From NCBI RefSeq assembly GCF_023502395.1, contig NZ_JAMFMB010000007.1, positions 88,412-152,411 of the forward strand: a stretch of DNA of 64,000 bases, read 5' to 3'. The position numbers and the translations under genes are program-made. Source of the DNA: Ruegeria spongiae. GTDB taxonomy: Bacteria; Pseudomonadota; Alphaproteobacteria; Rhodobacterales; Rhodobacteraceae. The notes under the pieces are model-generated. The model did not search any database. It worked only from the letters and a program-made list of their open reading frames with translations, and was not told the DNA's origin. Shown here piece by piece: positions 11,044 through 20,210 of the stretch. Numbering within the stretch: the first letter of the stretch is position 1; the number at the start of each line of letters is the position of its first letter.

Positions 11044-11282
11044 CCGCGTGGAGCTTCGCGCATCTGATAGACGCCTTCGGGCAGATCAAGGGCTGCGGCC
11101 AGATCGCGCAATTGCTCGGGCGACAGGGTGATCTTCTGGACCTGGTCGGTTCGGGGATCCAACTGCTCCAGCGTGACGCATTCGGCGAAGGAGTTGATGG
11201 TCACATCCTCCAGCAGCGGCGTTTCGCCCTCATCCATCAAGGTGATGACCGTGGCGTCGAATTCGTGCTCAATGGTAAACAT
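11028..11282 (-). CDS. Conserved hypothetical protein (84 aa)
   Basis: Not recognised beyond a small acidic protein starting MFTIEHEFDATVITLMDEG, which looks like a beta-rich N-terminus followed by a helical C-terminal part with LSPEQLRDLAAALDLPEG. No signal peptide, membrane span or metal motif. The start at 11282 is preferred because the upstream in-frame extension is basic and lacks a ribosome binding site. Converges with and overlaps the DUF167 gene by 16 bases, so transcripts of the two would be complementary at their ends. Confidence 0.68.
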   Translation of the reverse strand: MFTIEHEFDATVITLMDEGETPLLEDVTINSFAECVTLEQLDPRTDQVQKITLSPEQLRDLAAALDLPEGVYQMREAPRGQPPS

Positions 11283-11409
11283 GGGCTCAGAGTGACGGCG
11301 TGCGCGGCGGGTTGCAAGCAAAACAGATCGTGTTCTCAGGGGGCTGGCAGCCGGTAGGAGGACGGGCTAGGTTCCGCCACGAGCAGTACCACCGAAAGGC
11401 CCCCCTGTT

Positions 11410-12117
11410 ATGCGCCGCCTCGTGCTATTTCTGGCCCTCAGCCTGACGGCCTGCCTTGAGTTGCCGCCCCAGACCGCTGATAGACCCCCGGCGGAAGGGA
11501 CGTCCGCCCCGGTTTATTCGCCGCAGGAGGCCGCGCGCGCCTTTACCGAGGTCAGTCGCGCGGTCGCCCCTCGCGCGATCGAGGAATGCCGCCGCCGAAC
11601 CCGCGATGTAAACTGCGATTTCCGCATCGTGGTCGATCCCGATCCGCGCGCGCCGGTCAACGCATTTCAGAGCGTCGATGAGGATGGCCGCCCGGTTCTC
11701 ACCTTCACCGCTTCGATGATCGCAACCGTGCGCAATCCCGATGAACTGGCCTTTGTGATGGGCCACGAAGCCGCGCATCATATTCAGGGGCACCTGAACC
11801 GGCAGGCCCAGAACGCGGCTGCGGGGGCCGCGATCTTTGCCGAACTGGCCACACTTACCGGTGGCAACGAAGCCGCCGTCGAGGATGCGCAGAAAATCGG
11901 CGCCGTGGTGGGCGCCCGCAGCTATTCCAAGGAATTCGAACTTGAGGCGGATGAGTTGGGCACCATCATCACCTCCCGTGCCGGGTACAACCCGATCGTG
12001 GGGGCCGCGTTCTTTTCGCGTCTGCCGGACCCCGGGGATCGCTTCCTCGGCACCCATCCACCCAATGCCGAACGGGTCGAGATCGTGCGCCGAACCGCCG
12101 CGCAGGTGGGGTTCTGA
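11410..12117 (+). CDS. M48 family metallopeptidase lipoprotein
   Basis: A 235-residue zinc peptidase probably anchored in the envelope. A lipoprotein signal ends in LTAC (cysteine at residue 15). The zinc-binding HEAAH motif is at residues 119-123 and the third ligand is the glutamate of ELEADELG near residue 177. The C-terminal region THPPNAERVEIVRR matches the THP motif of the BepA/LoiP-like M48 group, which takes part in outer-membrane protein quality control. The next gene begins one base after its stop, so the two form a short operon. Confidence 0.88.
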   Translation: MRRLVLFLALSLTACLELPPQTADRPPAEGTSAPVYSPQEAARAFTEVSRAVAPRAIEECRRRTRDVNCDFRIVVDPDPRAPVNAFQSVDEDGRPVLTFTASMIATVRNPDELAFVMGHEAAHHIQGHLNRQAQNAAAGAAIFAELATLTGGNEAAVEDAQKIGAVVGARSYSKEFELEADELGTIITSRAGYNPIVGAAFFSRLPDPGDRFLGTHPPNAERVEIVRRTAAQVGF

Positions 12118-12118
12118 G

Positions 12119-12481
12119 GTGCCGGACCTCACCCGGCTCGGGGTGGTGCTGAGCGATCGCGGGTCGAAATATGCGGTATCGGGTGCACCGGTCGACAGCC
12201 GGGCCGGGGTGGGCGCGGTGCTGGCGGAACTGAAGTCCGACCGCGCCTATGCAAAAGCGACTCACAATACCTGGGCGGCAATCCTGCCCGGCGGGGCGCT
12301 CAAGGCTGATGATGGCGAAAGCGGCGCGGCGATGGTGATCCTGAGGATGATGGAACGCGCGGAACTGCAAGATCACGTGATCATCGTCACCCGCTGGTAT
12401 GGCGGCAAGAAGCTGGGCGGCGATCGGTTCCGGCGGGTTCAGGACGCGGTGCGCGCCTATCTCGATAAATGTGGCATTTGA
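12119..12481 (+). CDS. YigZ/IMPACT N-terminal domain protein (short form)
   Basis: Matches the N-terminal domain of the YigZ/IMPACT (UPF0029) family: KSDRAYAKATHNTWAAIL, KADDGESGAAMVIL and VIIVTRWYGGKKLGGDRF. At 120 residues it lacks the second domain found in YigZ proper. In the family the usual signature is DDGEPSGTAG, and here the proline is missing. The start is GTG at 12119, one base after the M48 stop, with a GGTGGGG-like ribosome binding site inside that gene. Function unknown; eukaryotic IMPACT proteins bind GCN1. Confidence 0.83.
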   Translation: MPDLTRLGVVLSDRGSKYAVSGAPVDSRAGVGAVLAELKSDRAYAKATHNTWAAILPGGALKADDGESGAAMVILRMMERAELQDHVIIVTRWYGGKKLGGDRFRRVQDAVRAYLDKCGI

Positions 12482-12551
12482 CCTGAATCATATTTCGCGC
12501 AATCGGGCCGCGATAGTCTGTCCCTGGTTAGCAATGCGCGAAGGGAAGATC

Positions 12552-12803
12552 ATGCAAAGCCCGAAAGTACTGAAACGTCACGCCACTTTGGTGGACCGGA
12601 TGGCCCGCGCAGTTGGGGTCGATCTTGAGGAATCAGCGCTGCGTGGGGACCTCAGATTCGATGAGATCGCCGACGCTGTGCTGGCCTGCGCCGGCTGCTC
12701 GAACCCCGTTCATTGTGAATCCTGGCTGTCTGTGAATGACAGCGCCGGGGACGCACCGGGATATTGCCGGAACACCGAATTGCTGAAACGTCTCAGACCC
12801 TAG
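12552..12803 (+). CDS. DUF6455 family small protein
   Basis: An 83-residue protein with the cysteine pattern of DUF6455 proteins, which are common in Rhodobacteraceae: ACAGCSNPVHCESWL in the middle and GYCRNTELLKRL at the end. The four cysteines could bind a metal or cofactor; function unknown. The start at 12552 follows a strong ribosome binding site (AAGGGAAG), better than that of the ATG at 12534. It ends two bases from the convergent CDSGH-type gene. Confidence 0.78.
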   Translation: MQSPKVLKRHATLVDRMARAVGVDLEESALRGDLRFDEIADAVLACAGCSNPVHCESWLSVNDSAGDAPGYCRNTELLKRLRP

Positions 12804-12804
12804 C

Positions 12805-13047
12805 TCAAAGCTTGGAATGACTGCCGTCGCAAAGAGGCTTCTTATGTGAATGCTTGCAGCCGCAAAAGAACAGCTTCTTGTCGGCCTCGGCGGTGTATTT
12901 CACCGGCGCGATCGTGCTGCCCTTATGCGACCCGTCGCAAAAGGGCTGTTTTGCCGATTTCCCGCAGGCACACCAGAAATAGGTTTTCCCCTCTGTCACC
13001 TCGACCGGATAGGGCGCTTTTTGCGCAACGATAGGCGCGTCTGACAT
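12805..13047 (-). CDS. CDGSH iron-sulfur domain protein (two motifs)
   Basis: An 80-residue protein with two CDGSH-type [2Fe-2S] motifs in tandem: CACGKSAKQPFCDGSH and CGCKHSHKKPLCDGSH. Each has the three-cysteine, one-histidine ligand set of the mitoNEET family, so one chain could carry two clusters. Bacterial members are thought to act in redox or iron-sulfur handling, but the role is unproven. Cytosolic, no signal peptide. Convergent with the DUF6455 gene, whose cysteine-rich product may be coincidental. Confidence 0.92.
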   Translation of the reverse strand: MSDAPIVAQKAPYPVEVTEGKTYFWCACGKSAKQPFCDGSHKGSTIAPVKYTAEADKKLFFCGCKHSHKKPLCDGSHSKL

Positions 13048-13209
13048 GTGGCTCTCCTTGTTGGCTGATGTCTTGGCCCAAGGATAACGCGGGCCGCTGG
13101 GAATGGTAGAGCGCGCTTATCGAAGAAACTCAAAGTCTCAAGTTGGGAATTCATGACTTTTTAAACAAATTGCCCCATGACAACTTAGAGCAGAGTTGTA
13201 GGGGCAGTT

Positions 13210-13638
13210 ATGATTTCATTGATAATAAAAAGCAGCATTCCAGTGATACTTGGCGCGGCAGCATCCGTTTATGCTGCAGATCCGTTTTCATCCGAATTTC
13301 AGCGATTTTCCCGAGAGACGATCAGGCAGCTTCAGGCCGACGGCCAGCCGGTTGCCACCGCCGACGTTCTGAACTTTCTGGATACGGTTGGTGTCGACGA
13401 CCGGGTCTCGTTCTTTCAGAGCAATATGGCAGCGTGGACGCCTTACCACGTCGATGACCCGGACCTCTCGTCCGACATCCGGTCGGCGCTGGCGGATCAG
13501 GGCGCGCAGGTGCTGCGAGTCTATTCAGATCATCACTTTGGTCTGCTCAGCACGGATTTTGAACTGAGGGTGCTGATGTGGGAAAAATCGGATGGCGACG
13601 CCGAACTGGCCGCCTATGTGGTCGATCACAGCCTTTGA
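13210..13638 (+). CDS. Exported hypothetical protein (142 aa)
   Basis: Not recognised. A signal peptide (MISLIIKSSIPVILGAAASVYAAD) precedes a mature part with QRFSRETIRQLQADGQPVATADVLNFLDTVGV and a C-terminal ELRVLMWEKSDGDAELAAYVVDH. The 5' end and the upstream 150 bases are AT-rich compared with the rest of the gene and with neighbours. No clear operon partner: the CDGSH gene diverges, and the fasciclin gene follows 194 bases later. Confidence 0.68.
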   Translation: MISLIIKSSIPVILGAAASVYAADPFSSEFQRFSRETIRQLQADGQPVATADVLNFLDTVGVDDRVSFFQSNMAAWTPYHVDDPDLSSDIRSALADQGAQVLRVYSDHHFGLLSTDFELRVLMWEKSDGDAELAAYVVDHSL

Positions 13639-13832
13639 CATGGTGCTGCGGTGGCCGACTGGGTACGCAGGCATTCACACTTTTGTGATTGGATGAAACC
13701 AACCCGTGCGGCTTAGCGCGGGCGGCTCAGGGATCAAGTGATTTTTCCAGCTCACGGAAATGAACCACAGCGCGGCTGGGCCCGTATCGGTTGTGATGCA
13801 CACGAAGCGTCATAACCACAGGAGGACCCACC

Positions 13833-14315
13833 ATGTTCCGCAAACTCGCTATCGCATCGGCAACCACCTTTGTGATGTCCACCGCCGGTTTCGCCGGGGG
13901 CCACGCCAAGGATATCGTCGACACCGCTGCCGGGGCCGGTTCGTTCACCACGCTTGTTGCCGCCGTGCAGGCCGCCGATCTGGTCGACACTCTCAAGGGT
14001 GAAGGGCCGTTTACCGTCTTTGCTCCCACGGACGAGGCCTTTGCCGCGCTGCCCGAGGGCACCGTCGAGACCCTGCTCAAGCCCGAGAACAAGGATCAGC
14101 TGGTCGCGATCCTGACCTATCACGTGGTGCCGGGCAAGGTGATGTCCGGTGATCTGACCGATGACATGTCCGCTGCTACGGTGCAGGGCGGCACCGTGAC
14201 CATCGATCTCGACAATGGTGTCATGGTCAATGACGCCAACGTCGTCACAGCGGATATCGAGGCCGAAAACGGCGTCATCCATGTGATCGACAAAGTCATC
14301 CTGCCCGCAAGCTAA
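13833..14315 (+). CDS. Fasciclin (FAS1) domain exported protein
   Basis: A 160-residue periplasmic or secreted protein with a signal peptide ending AGFAGGHA and one FAS1 domain: [24 protein letters not shown] (helix 1), the H1 motif [27 protein letters not shown], and the H2-like [16 protein letters not shown]1 domains mediate adhesion in many organisms; the bacterial single-domain role is uncertain. AGGAGG ribosome binding site lies eight bases upstream. An inverted repeat TCACA-N4-TGTGA (13675-13688) lies in the upstream gap. Confidence 0.92.
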   Translation: MFRKLAIASATTFVMSTAGFAGGHAKDIVDTAAGAGSFTTLVAAVQAADLVDTLKGEGPFTVFAPTDEAFAALPEGTVETLLKPENKDQLVAILTYHVVPGKVMSGDLTDDMSAATVQGGTVTIDLDNGVMVNDANVVTADIEAENGVIHVIDKVILPAS

Positions 14316-14322
14316 GGAAGAG

Positions 14323-14342
14323 GCGGCCCCGGAGGGGGCCGC
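14323..14342. terminator. Hairpin between convergent fasciclin gene and rimO
   Basis: GCGGCCCC and GGGGCCGC form a perfect eight-base-pair stem with loop GGAG. It ends four bases before the rimO stop and eight after the fasciclin stop, so it could serve both. No T-run follows on either side. Confidence 0.55.
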
Positions 14343-14346
14343 ACCC

Positions 14347-15735
14347 CTAGGCCGAGAGGCGCCCCCAAAGGTCGTATTCCCCGGCCTCATCCACCTCGAC
14401 CGTGACGATATCGCCGGGCTTCAACCCTTCGAACCCCTCATCGATGAACAGGTTCCCGTCGATCTCGGGCGCGTCAGCCTTGGTGCGGCAGGTGGCGGCC
14501 TCGGCGTCGATCTCATCCACGATGACCTCAAGCGTCTGGCCGACCTTGGCGGCCAGTTTGGCCTCGGAGATCGCCTGCGCCTTTTCCATGAACCGGTCCC
14601 AGCGCTCCTGCTTGAGTTCGGGGGCGACATGACCGGGCAAGTCGTTGGAACGGGCACCGTCCACATTCTCGTACTGAAAACAGCCGACGCGATCCAGCTG
14701 CGCCTCATCCATCCAGTCCAGCAGGGTCTGGAACTCTGCTTCGGTCTCGCCGGGATAACCCACGATGAAGGTGGAGCGCAGGGTAATCTCCGGGCAGATA
14801 GCGCGCCAGGCGGCGATCTCGTCCAGCGTTTTGGCCCCTGCTGCGGGACGGGCCATGCGTTTGAGCACATCCGGATGGGCGTGCTGGAACGGGATATCGA
14901 GATAAGGCAGCAACCCGCCCCCTTCGGCCATCAGCGGGATCAGGTCGCGCACGTAAGGGTAGGGGTAGACATAATGCAGCCTCACCCAGGCATCAAACTG
15001 GTTCAGTTCGCGTGCCAGATCGGTGATATGGCTGCGTATCTCACGGTCTTTCCACGGGTTCACGTCATATTTGCGATCCAGCCCATAAGCCGAGGTGTCC
15101 TGGCTGATGATCAGCAATTCCTTGACGCCGTTCTCGACCAGTTTTTCGGCCTCGCGCAGCACCGCGTGGGCAGGGCGGCTGGCCAGACGCCCGCGCATAT
15201 CGGGAATGATGCAGAAGCGGCACTTGTGATTACAGCCTTCGGAAATTTTCAGATAGCTGTAATGGCGCGGTGTCAGTTTGACGCCCGAGGCGGGCAGCAG
15301 GTCGACGAACGGGTCCGGGTCGGGCGGCACCGCCCCATGCACTGCGTCCAGCACCTGTTCGTATTGATGCGGGCCGGTCACGGCCAGAATGCGCGGGTGG
15401 TGGTCCCGGATATAGTCCGGTTCGGCCCCCAGGCAGCCAGTCACGATCACCTTGCCGTTTTCGGTCAGCGCCTCGCCGATCGCATCCAGCGATTCCGCCT
15501 TTGCGCTGTCGAGAAATCCGCACGTGTTAACGATCACCGCATCGGCCCCGGAATAGTCGGGCGAGATGCCATAGCCCTCGGCGCGCAGCCTTGTGAGGAT
15601 GCGCTCGCTGTCGACCAGCGCCTTGGGGCAGCCCAGCGAGACCATGCCAATGGTCGGCTGGCCTGTCCGGGGCGCGCCGGCGATCCGGGCTGCGGGGGCG
15701 AGGTCGGGGCGGAGATCGGGTGGATTGGTGCTCAT
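14347..15735 (-). CDS. rimO: Ribosomal protein S12 methylthiotransferase RimO
   Basis: Radical-SAM enzyme that adds a methylthio group to the conserved aspartate of ribosomal protein S12. The 462-residue protein has the N-terminal MTTase cysteines C36, C72 and C101 for the auxiliary cluster, the radical-SAM triad C168, C172, C175 (CNHKCRFC), and a C-terminal TRAM domain (about residues 395-462). [17 protein letters not shown] and RLHYVYPYP are specific to RimO over MiaB. The start at 15735 gives MSTNPPDL; longer frames lack a ribosome binding site. It converges with the fasciclin gene. Confidence 0.96.
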   Translation of the reverse strand: MSTNPPDLRPDLAPAARIAGAPRTGQPTIGMVSLGCPKALVDSERILTRLRAEGYGISPDYSGADAVIVNTCGFLDSAKAESLDAIGEALTENGKVIVTGCLGAEPDYIRDHHPRILAVTGPHQYEQVLDAVHGAVPPDPDPFVDLLPASGVKLTPRHYSYLKISEGCNHKCRFCIIPDMRGRLASRPAHAVLREAEKLVENGVKELLIISQDTSAYGLDRKYDVNPWKDREIRSHITDLARELNQFDAWVRLHYVYPYPYVRDLIPLMAEGGGLLPYLDIPFQHAHPDVLKRMARPAAGAKTLDEIAAWRAICPEITLRSTFIVGYPGETEAEFQTLLDWMDEAQLDRVGCFQYENVDGARSNDLPGHVAPELKQERWDRFMEKAQAISEAKLAAKVGQTLEVIVDEIDAEAATCRTKADAPEIDGNLFIDEGFEGLKPGDIVTVEVDEAGEYDLWGRLSA

Positions 15736-15837
15736 GCCCGCGCATATAGAGACGTTACCGCGCACGTGCAAACGTTGCGCAGCGGGGCGGCGCTTGCCAT
15801 AATTCAAAAAACCCTTCCAAAAAGGTGGGAGCAGGGC

Positions 15838-17814
15838 ATGCGCTGGTTGTTTCGTATCGTTTTTATCATTGTTGCGGTGCTGGGTCTTGTCATCGGCACT
15901 TTGCTGCTGCTGCCGGGCGAGAAGCTGGCGCAGATCGCCGCCGATCAGATCCGCGCTGAAACCGGGCGCGAGGTCACGTTCGACGGCAAGGTGAAAGTGT
16001 CGTTCTGGCCGGTTCTGGGGTTGGAGACCGGGCCATTCACCGTCGCCAACGCACCCTGGGCCAAATCTGGCCCCATGTTGAGCGCCGAGCGGCTTTCGGT
16101 CGGGGTGTCCGCGCCCGATCTGCTCACCGGGGCAATCCGGATCAAGAAACTGCTGGCCGATCGCCCGACCCTGCGGCTGGATGTGCAGGGGGACAAGGCG
16201 AACTGGGATTTGTCAAAACCGCAGGTGGCGACGGCTGACGCATCGACGAGCTCTGCCGGATCAAGCACGGAGGGGGACGCGACAGCAACGGAATTCACGC
16301 TGGAGCAACTTATCCTGACAGATGCGCAACTGATCTATACCCGCGACGGCAAGGTCGAGTTGCAACAGGCGGGCGTGGACCTGACGGCAAGCTGGCCAAA
16401 GGCCGATGGCCCCCTCGATTTGAAGGCCAAGCTGTCCTTGGGTGGCGATCCGCTTGCGATCACGGCTGAACTGGCAAACCCGCAGGTATTGAATGACGGT
16501 CGCGCTTCGCCGGTCACCCTCGACATAAGCAGCGCCGCTGGAACGGTTGGTTTTGATGGCCGGTTCTCGCGAGAGGGCGACGCAGCGGGTCAGGTGACGC
16601 TGGACAGCAGCGACACCGCACGCCTGCTTGCGGCGTTCGGGCAAAGAGGGGTCGATATCCCGCAGGGTCTGGGCCGGTCCGCCAGGGTCACGGGCAAGGT
16701 GACCTATACCCATGATGGCCGCCTGTCCCTGCGCAAGATGGCTCTGAAGCTGGACGGCAACCAGTTGAACGGCGGCGCGGATGTGACGCTGGCGGGCAAG
16801 CCCAACGTCAAGGTAAACCTGCGGGCAAAGACGTTGGATTTCTCGAAGATGACTCCGACAGGAACAAAGTCGTCGGGTGGGGGCGGTGGCGGTGCGGCGG
16901 GCTCGGATCAGGCGACCGGATGGTCGACATCTCCGATCGACGCGTCATCGCTTGGGCTTGTCGACGGAACGATCAACCTGACGGCACAAGCGGTCAAATT
17001 GCCGGAATTCGATCTGGGCAAGACCCGGATGACGCTTAAGATCGAACGCGCGCGGGCGGTGCTCAGACTGAAAGAGGTTTCGGTCTTTTCCGGCCTGCTG
17101 AGCGGGCGGCTGGTAGCCAATAACCGCAACGGCCTGTCCGTTGGTGGAAATCTGAGCGCCAAGGATATCGATCTCGGTCAGGCACTGACCGCAATTGCGG
17201 ATGTCACCCGATTTTCAGGACAGGCCTCGGGCACGCTCAAATTCCTTGGCGTCGGACAGACGGAAAACCAGATCATGCATTCGCTTTCGGGCTCCGGCAG
17301 CGCAAGCATGGGGCGCGGCGTCATCTCGGGTTTCGATCTGCACCGGTTGATGGACGGCCATACCCGCACGGGCGGCACCACCGTGTTCAACAGTCTGACG
17401 GCCAGTTTCTCCATGGAAAATGGCAATCTTGACAATCAGGACCTGCTCTTGACGCTCGACAATTACCGCGCCGATGGCAAAGGGCGCGTCGGTATCGGCG
17501 CGCGCGATATCGACTATCTCTTCACGCCCGTGCTGCTGCGTGCCAATTCGGGCAAGGGGCGTGAAGTGCCGATCCGGATTGTCGGCCCCTGGGCGGACCC
17601 CTCGATCAGGCCCGACTTGAAAAAGGTGATCGAAGCAGCGGCAGAGGCGGAACTGGACAAGATCGGAGATACGGCGAAGAAGGCGCTGCACGGCAAGCTG
17701 AGCGAAGAGCTGGATGCCCCGATCGAAAGCACTGAAGATGCCGAAGACGCCCTGAAGAACAAGCTGGAAGACGAGGCCAAAAAGGGCCTGCTGAAACTGT
17801 TCGGAGGGGATTGA
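15838..17814 (+). CDS. AsmA family protein
   Basis: A 658-residue envelope protein of the AsmA family, whose large members bridge the inner and outer membranes and have been linked to lipid traffic. An N-terminal membrane anchor ([25 protein letters not shown]) is followed by the AsmA core ([22 protein letters not shown]), repeated beta-rich segments and the C-terminal AsmA-like region with [23 protein letters not shown] glycine-rich linker lies near residue 345. Ribosome binding site GGGAG precedes the ATG. The frame stays open upstream across rimO, but that part is antisense. Monocistronic; its promoter must lie in the 102-base gap after rimO. Confidence 0.88.
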   Translation: MRWLFRIVFIIVAVLGLVIGTLLLLPGEKLAQIAADQIRAETGREVTFDGKVKVSFWPVLGLETGPFTVANAPWAKSGPMLSAERLSVGVSAPDLLTGAIRIKKLLADRPTLRLDVQGDKANWDLSKPQVATADASTSSAGSSTEGDATATEFTLEQLILTDAQLIYTRDGKVELQQAGVDLTASWPKADGPLDLKAKLSLGGDPLAITAELANPQVLNDGRASPVTLDISSAAGTVGFDGRFSREGDAAGQVTLDSSDTARLLAAFGQRGVDIPQGLGRSARVTGKVTYTHDGRLSLRKMALKLDGNQLNGGADVTLAGKPNVKVNLRAKTLDFSKMTPTGTKSSGGGGGGAAGSDQATGWSTSPIDASSLGLVDGTINLTAQAVKLPEFDLGKTRMTLKIERARAVLRLKEVSVFSGLLSGRLVANNRNGLSVGGNLSAKDIDLGQALTAIADVTRFSGQASGTLKFLGVGQTENQIMHSLSGSGSASMGRGVISGFDLHRLMDGHTRTGGTTVFNSLTASFSMENGNLDNQDLLLTLDNYRADGKGRVGIGARDIDYLFTPVLLRANSGKGREVPIRIVGPWADPSIRPDLKKVIEAAAEAELDKIGDTAKKALHGKLSEELDAPIESTEDAEDALKNKLEDEAKKGLLKLFGGD

Positions 17815-17856
17815 TCTGCGCGGCACAGACTGGCGGGGCAATGCCCCGTCGCAAGT

Positions 17857-19353
17857 TCAGATCGTCTGGTCGTAATCCCCCACCAGAGGTTCGGTACGGA
17901 TCACCGCATCAATATCCGAAAAGATCGCCCGCAATTCGGCATCGCTTTCAGGGCTTTCACAGACCACCACCAGATTGGGCGTATTGGAACTGGCCCGGAC
18001 CAGACCCCAGGCGCCGTTGTCGAGGATCACCCGGGCACCGTTGACGGTCACGACCTGAGCGATCTTGCGACCGGCGATGGTGCCGCCCTCGGCGGCGCGT
18101 GCCTCAAGCTTGCTGACCAGACGCTTTAGCACCTCATATTTCTCGGTATCCGCGCAATAGGGCGACATGGTCGGGGTCGCATAGGTCTTGGGCAGCGCCT
18201 TGCGCAGGTCCGACATGGATTTGCCGGGATTGCGATCCATCAGTTTGCAGATCTCGACCGCCACGCGCATGCCGCAGTCATAGCCCCTCCCGATCGGTTC
18301 AGCGAGGAAGTAGTGCCCCGATTTCTCGAATCCCGCCAGCGCGCCGATTTCCTTGACCCGGCGTTTCATGTGGCTGTGGCCGGTCTTCCAGTAATCTGCC
18401 TTGACCCCGAGCGCCTGCAATTCCGGGTCCGACGCAAAAAGCCCGGTCGACTTCACATCCGCCACGAAGGTGGCGCCGGGATGCAGTTTGGCCAGATCGC
18501 GGGCCATGATCACACCGACCTTGTCGGCAAATATCTCTTCACCTTCGTCATCCACCACACCGCAGCGGTCGCCATCGCCATCAAAGCCCAGCGCCAGATC
18601 GGCGCCGCTGGCCCGGACGGTATCGGCCATGTCATGCAGCATCTCCATGGCCTCGGGGTTGGGGTTGTAATGCGGGAAGGTGTAATCGAGCTTGTTGTGG
18701 CTGGGCACAACCTCGACCCCCATGCGTTCGAATATCTCGGGGGCAAACGCCGCAGCCGTGCCATTGCCGGTGGCGCAGACCACCTTGAGCGGGCGCGAAA
18801 TCCGGAATTCGCCGACCAGATCGTCGATATAGGCTTCGCGCACACCATCGACGAACTCATATCCGCCGCCGGGTCGCGCCTCGCCGTCGCCATTCAGAAC
18901 GATGTCGCGCAACTCGGCCATCTCGTCCGGGCCGTGGGTCAGCGGGCGCTCGAACCCCATCTTGACACCCGTCCAGCCGTTTGGATTGTGGCTGGCCGTC
19001 ACCATGGCAACCGCCGGGACATCCAGGTGAAACTGGGCGAAATAGGCCATCGGAGACAGTGCCGGGCCGATATCCTTGACCTGAATGCCCGCTTGCATCA
19101 GCCCCAGGATCAGCGCGTTCTTGATGGCCAGAGAATAGTCGCGATAGTCATTGCCGACCGCAATTACCGGTGCGATTCCGCGTCTGTGCATCTGCGTGCC
19201 CAGCCCCAGACCCAGCGCGGTCATGCCGGGCAGATTGATCTCATCAGGGTATTTCCAGCGCGCGTCATATTCGCGAAACCCGGTGGGTTTGATCATCGCA
19301 TCGCGCAGGAAACTCCAGGTGTTGGGTGACACCTCGGGCAAGGGTTTGGTCAT
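17857..19353 (-). CDS. Phosphomannomutase/phosphoglucomutase
   Basis: Alpha-D-phosphohexomutase (498 residues) that moves phosphate between C1 and C6 of glucose or mannose phosphates, feeding nucleotide-sugar and exopolysaccharide synthesis. The phosphoserine loop TASHNPNG is at residues 119-126, the metal loop DGDGDR at 258-263, the sugar loop is GFEKSGHYF and the phosphate-binding loop is RASSNTPNLVV near the end. It is closest to the AlgC-type dual-specificity group. It follows kdsA by 20 bases on the minus strand and probably belongs to the same polysaccharide operon. Confidence 0.93.
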   Translation of the reverse strand: MTKPLPEVSPNTWSFLRDAMIKPTGFREYDARWKYPDEINLPGMTALGLGLGTQMHRRGIAPVIAVGNDYRDYSLAIKNALILGLMQAGIQVKDIGPALSPMAYFAQFHLDVPAVAMVTASHNPNGWTGVKMGFERPLTHGPDEMAELRDIVLNGDGEARPGGGYEFVDGVREAYIDDLVGEFRISRPLKVVCATGNGTAAAFAPEIFERMGVEVVPSHNKLDYTFPHYNPNPEAMEMLHDMADTVRASGADLALGFDGDGDRCGVVDDEGEEIFADKVGVIMARDLAKLHPGATFVADVKSTGLFASDPELQALGVKADYWKTGHSHMKRRVKEIGALAGFEKSGHYFLAEPIGRGYDCGMRVAVEICKLMDRNPGKSMSDLRKALPKTYATPTMSPYCADTEKYEVLKRLVSKLEARAAEGGTIAGRKIAQVVTVNGARVILDNGAWGLVRASSNTPNLVVVCESPESDAELRAIFSDIDAVIRTEPLVGDYDQTI

Positions 19354-19373
19354 GGCACTATCTCTTGATCGGT

Positions 19374-20207
19374 TCAGATTTCGACCGGATTGGCCTTGGC
19401 CAATGCGTCCAGCTGCATCAGGGTCTCGACGAGTTTGGGCATATGATCAAGATAGATCATGTTTGGCCCGTCGCTGGGCGCGTTGTCCGGATCCTGATGG
19501 GTTTCCATGAAGACGGCAGCAGTGCCAATCGCCACGGCGGCGCGGGCCATGACCGGCGCGAATTCCCGTTGCCCTCCGGAAGAGCCGCCCTTGCCGCCAG
19601 GCTGGGCGACCGCATGGGTGGCATCCATCACCACCGGATAGCCGGTCTGCGCCATGATCGGCAGCGAGCGCATATCGGCCACAAGTGTGTTGTAGCCGAA
19701 AGAGGCACCGCGTTCGGTCAACAGGATACGCTCATTTCCGGTGCTCTCGACCTTGGTGACGATATTTGTCATCTCCCACGGTGCCAGAAACTGTCCCTTC
19801 TTCACATTGACGGCAGCGCCTGAATTGCCGGCGGCCAGCAGCAGGTCGGTCTGACGGCACAGGAATGCCGGGATTTGCAAGATGTCGACCGCTTCGGCGG
19901 CTTGCGCGCATTGCGACTCGGAATGCACATCGGTCAGAACCGGTACATCCATCGTCTTGCGGATATCGGCGAGAACGCTCAGGCCGGTCTCGATTCCCAT
20001 GCCACGCTTGCCGCTCAGAGAAGTGCGGTTGGCCTTGTCGTAGCTGGCCTTGAAGACGTACTGAGCGCCATGTTCGGCGCAGATTTCCTTCATCCGGCCT
20101 GCGATCATCTGCGCGTGATCGGCGCTTTCCAGTTGGCAGGGACCCGCAATGATGGTCAGCGGGCGGTCATTGCCGATGCTCAGATCGGCCACTTGCACAT
20201 GTTTCAT
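19374..20207 (-). CDS. kdsA: 3-deoxy-8-phosphooctulonate synthase
   Basis: Condenses arabinose 5-phosphate with phosphoenolpyruvate to Kdo 8-phosphate, the first step toward Kdo in lipopolysaccharide or capsule. The 277-residue protein shows the family motifs IIAGPCQLES, KASYDKANRTS, GMGIETGL, TDVHSE, TERGASFGYNTLVADMRS and DATHAVAQPGG. The sequence VFKASYDKANRTS lacks an N-terminal metal-binding cysteine signature decision: C23 in AGPCQLES suggests the metal-dependent type, which I only infer. It lies three bases after the KpsE-like gene, which ties Kdo supply to capsule export. Confidence 0.95.
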   Translation of the reverse strand: MKHVQVADLSIGNDRPLTIIAGPCQLESADHAQMIAGRMKEICAEHGAQYVFKASYDKANRTSLSGKRGMGIETGLSVLADIRKTMDVPVLTDVHSESQCAQAAEAVDILQIPAFLCRQTDLLLAAGNSGAAVNVKKGQFLAPWEMTNIVTKVESTGNERILLTERGASFGYNTLVADMRSLPIMAQTGYPVVMDATHAVAQPGGKGGSSGGQREFAPVMARAAVAIGTAAVFMETHQDPDNAPSDGPNMIYLDHMPKLVETLMQLDALAKANPVEI

Positions 20208-20210
20208 GGT

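Noticed and set aside
14629..15837. Open frame upstream of and in frame with the AsmA start, antisense to rimO
   Set aside because: No ribosome binding site at its start, overlap with all of rimO, and the true AsmA start has a membrane anchor and GGGAG upstream.
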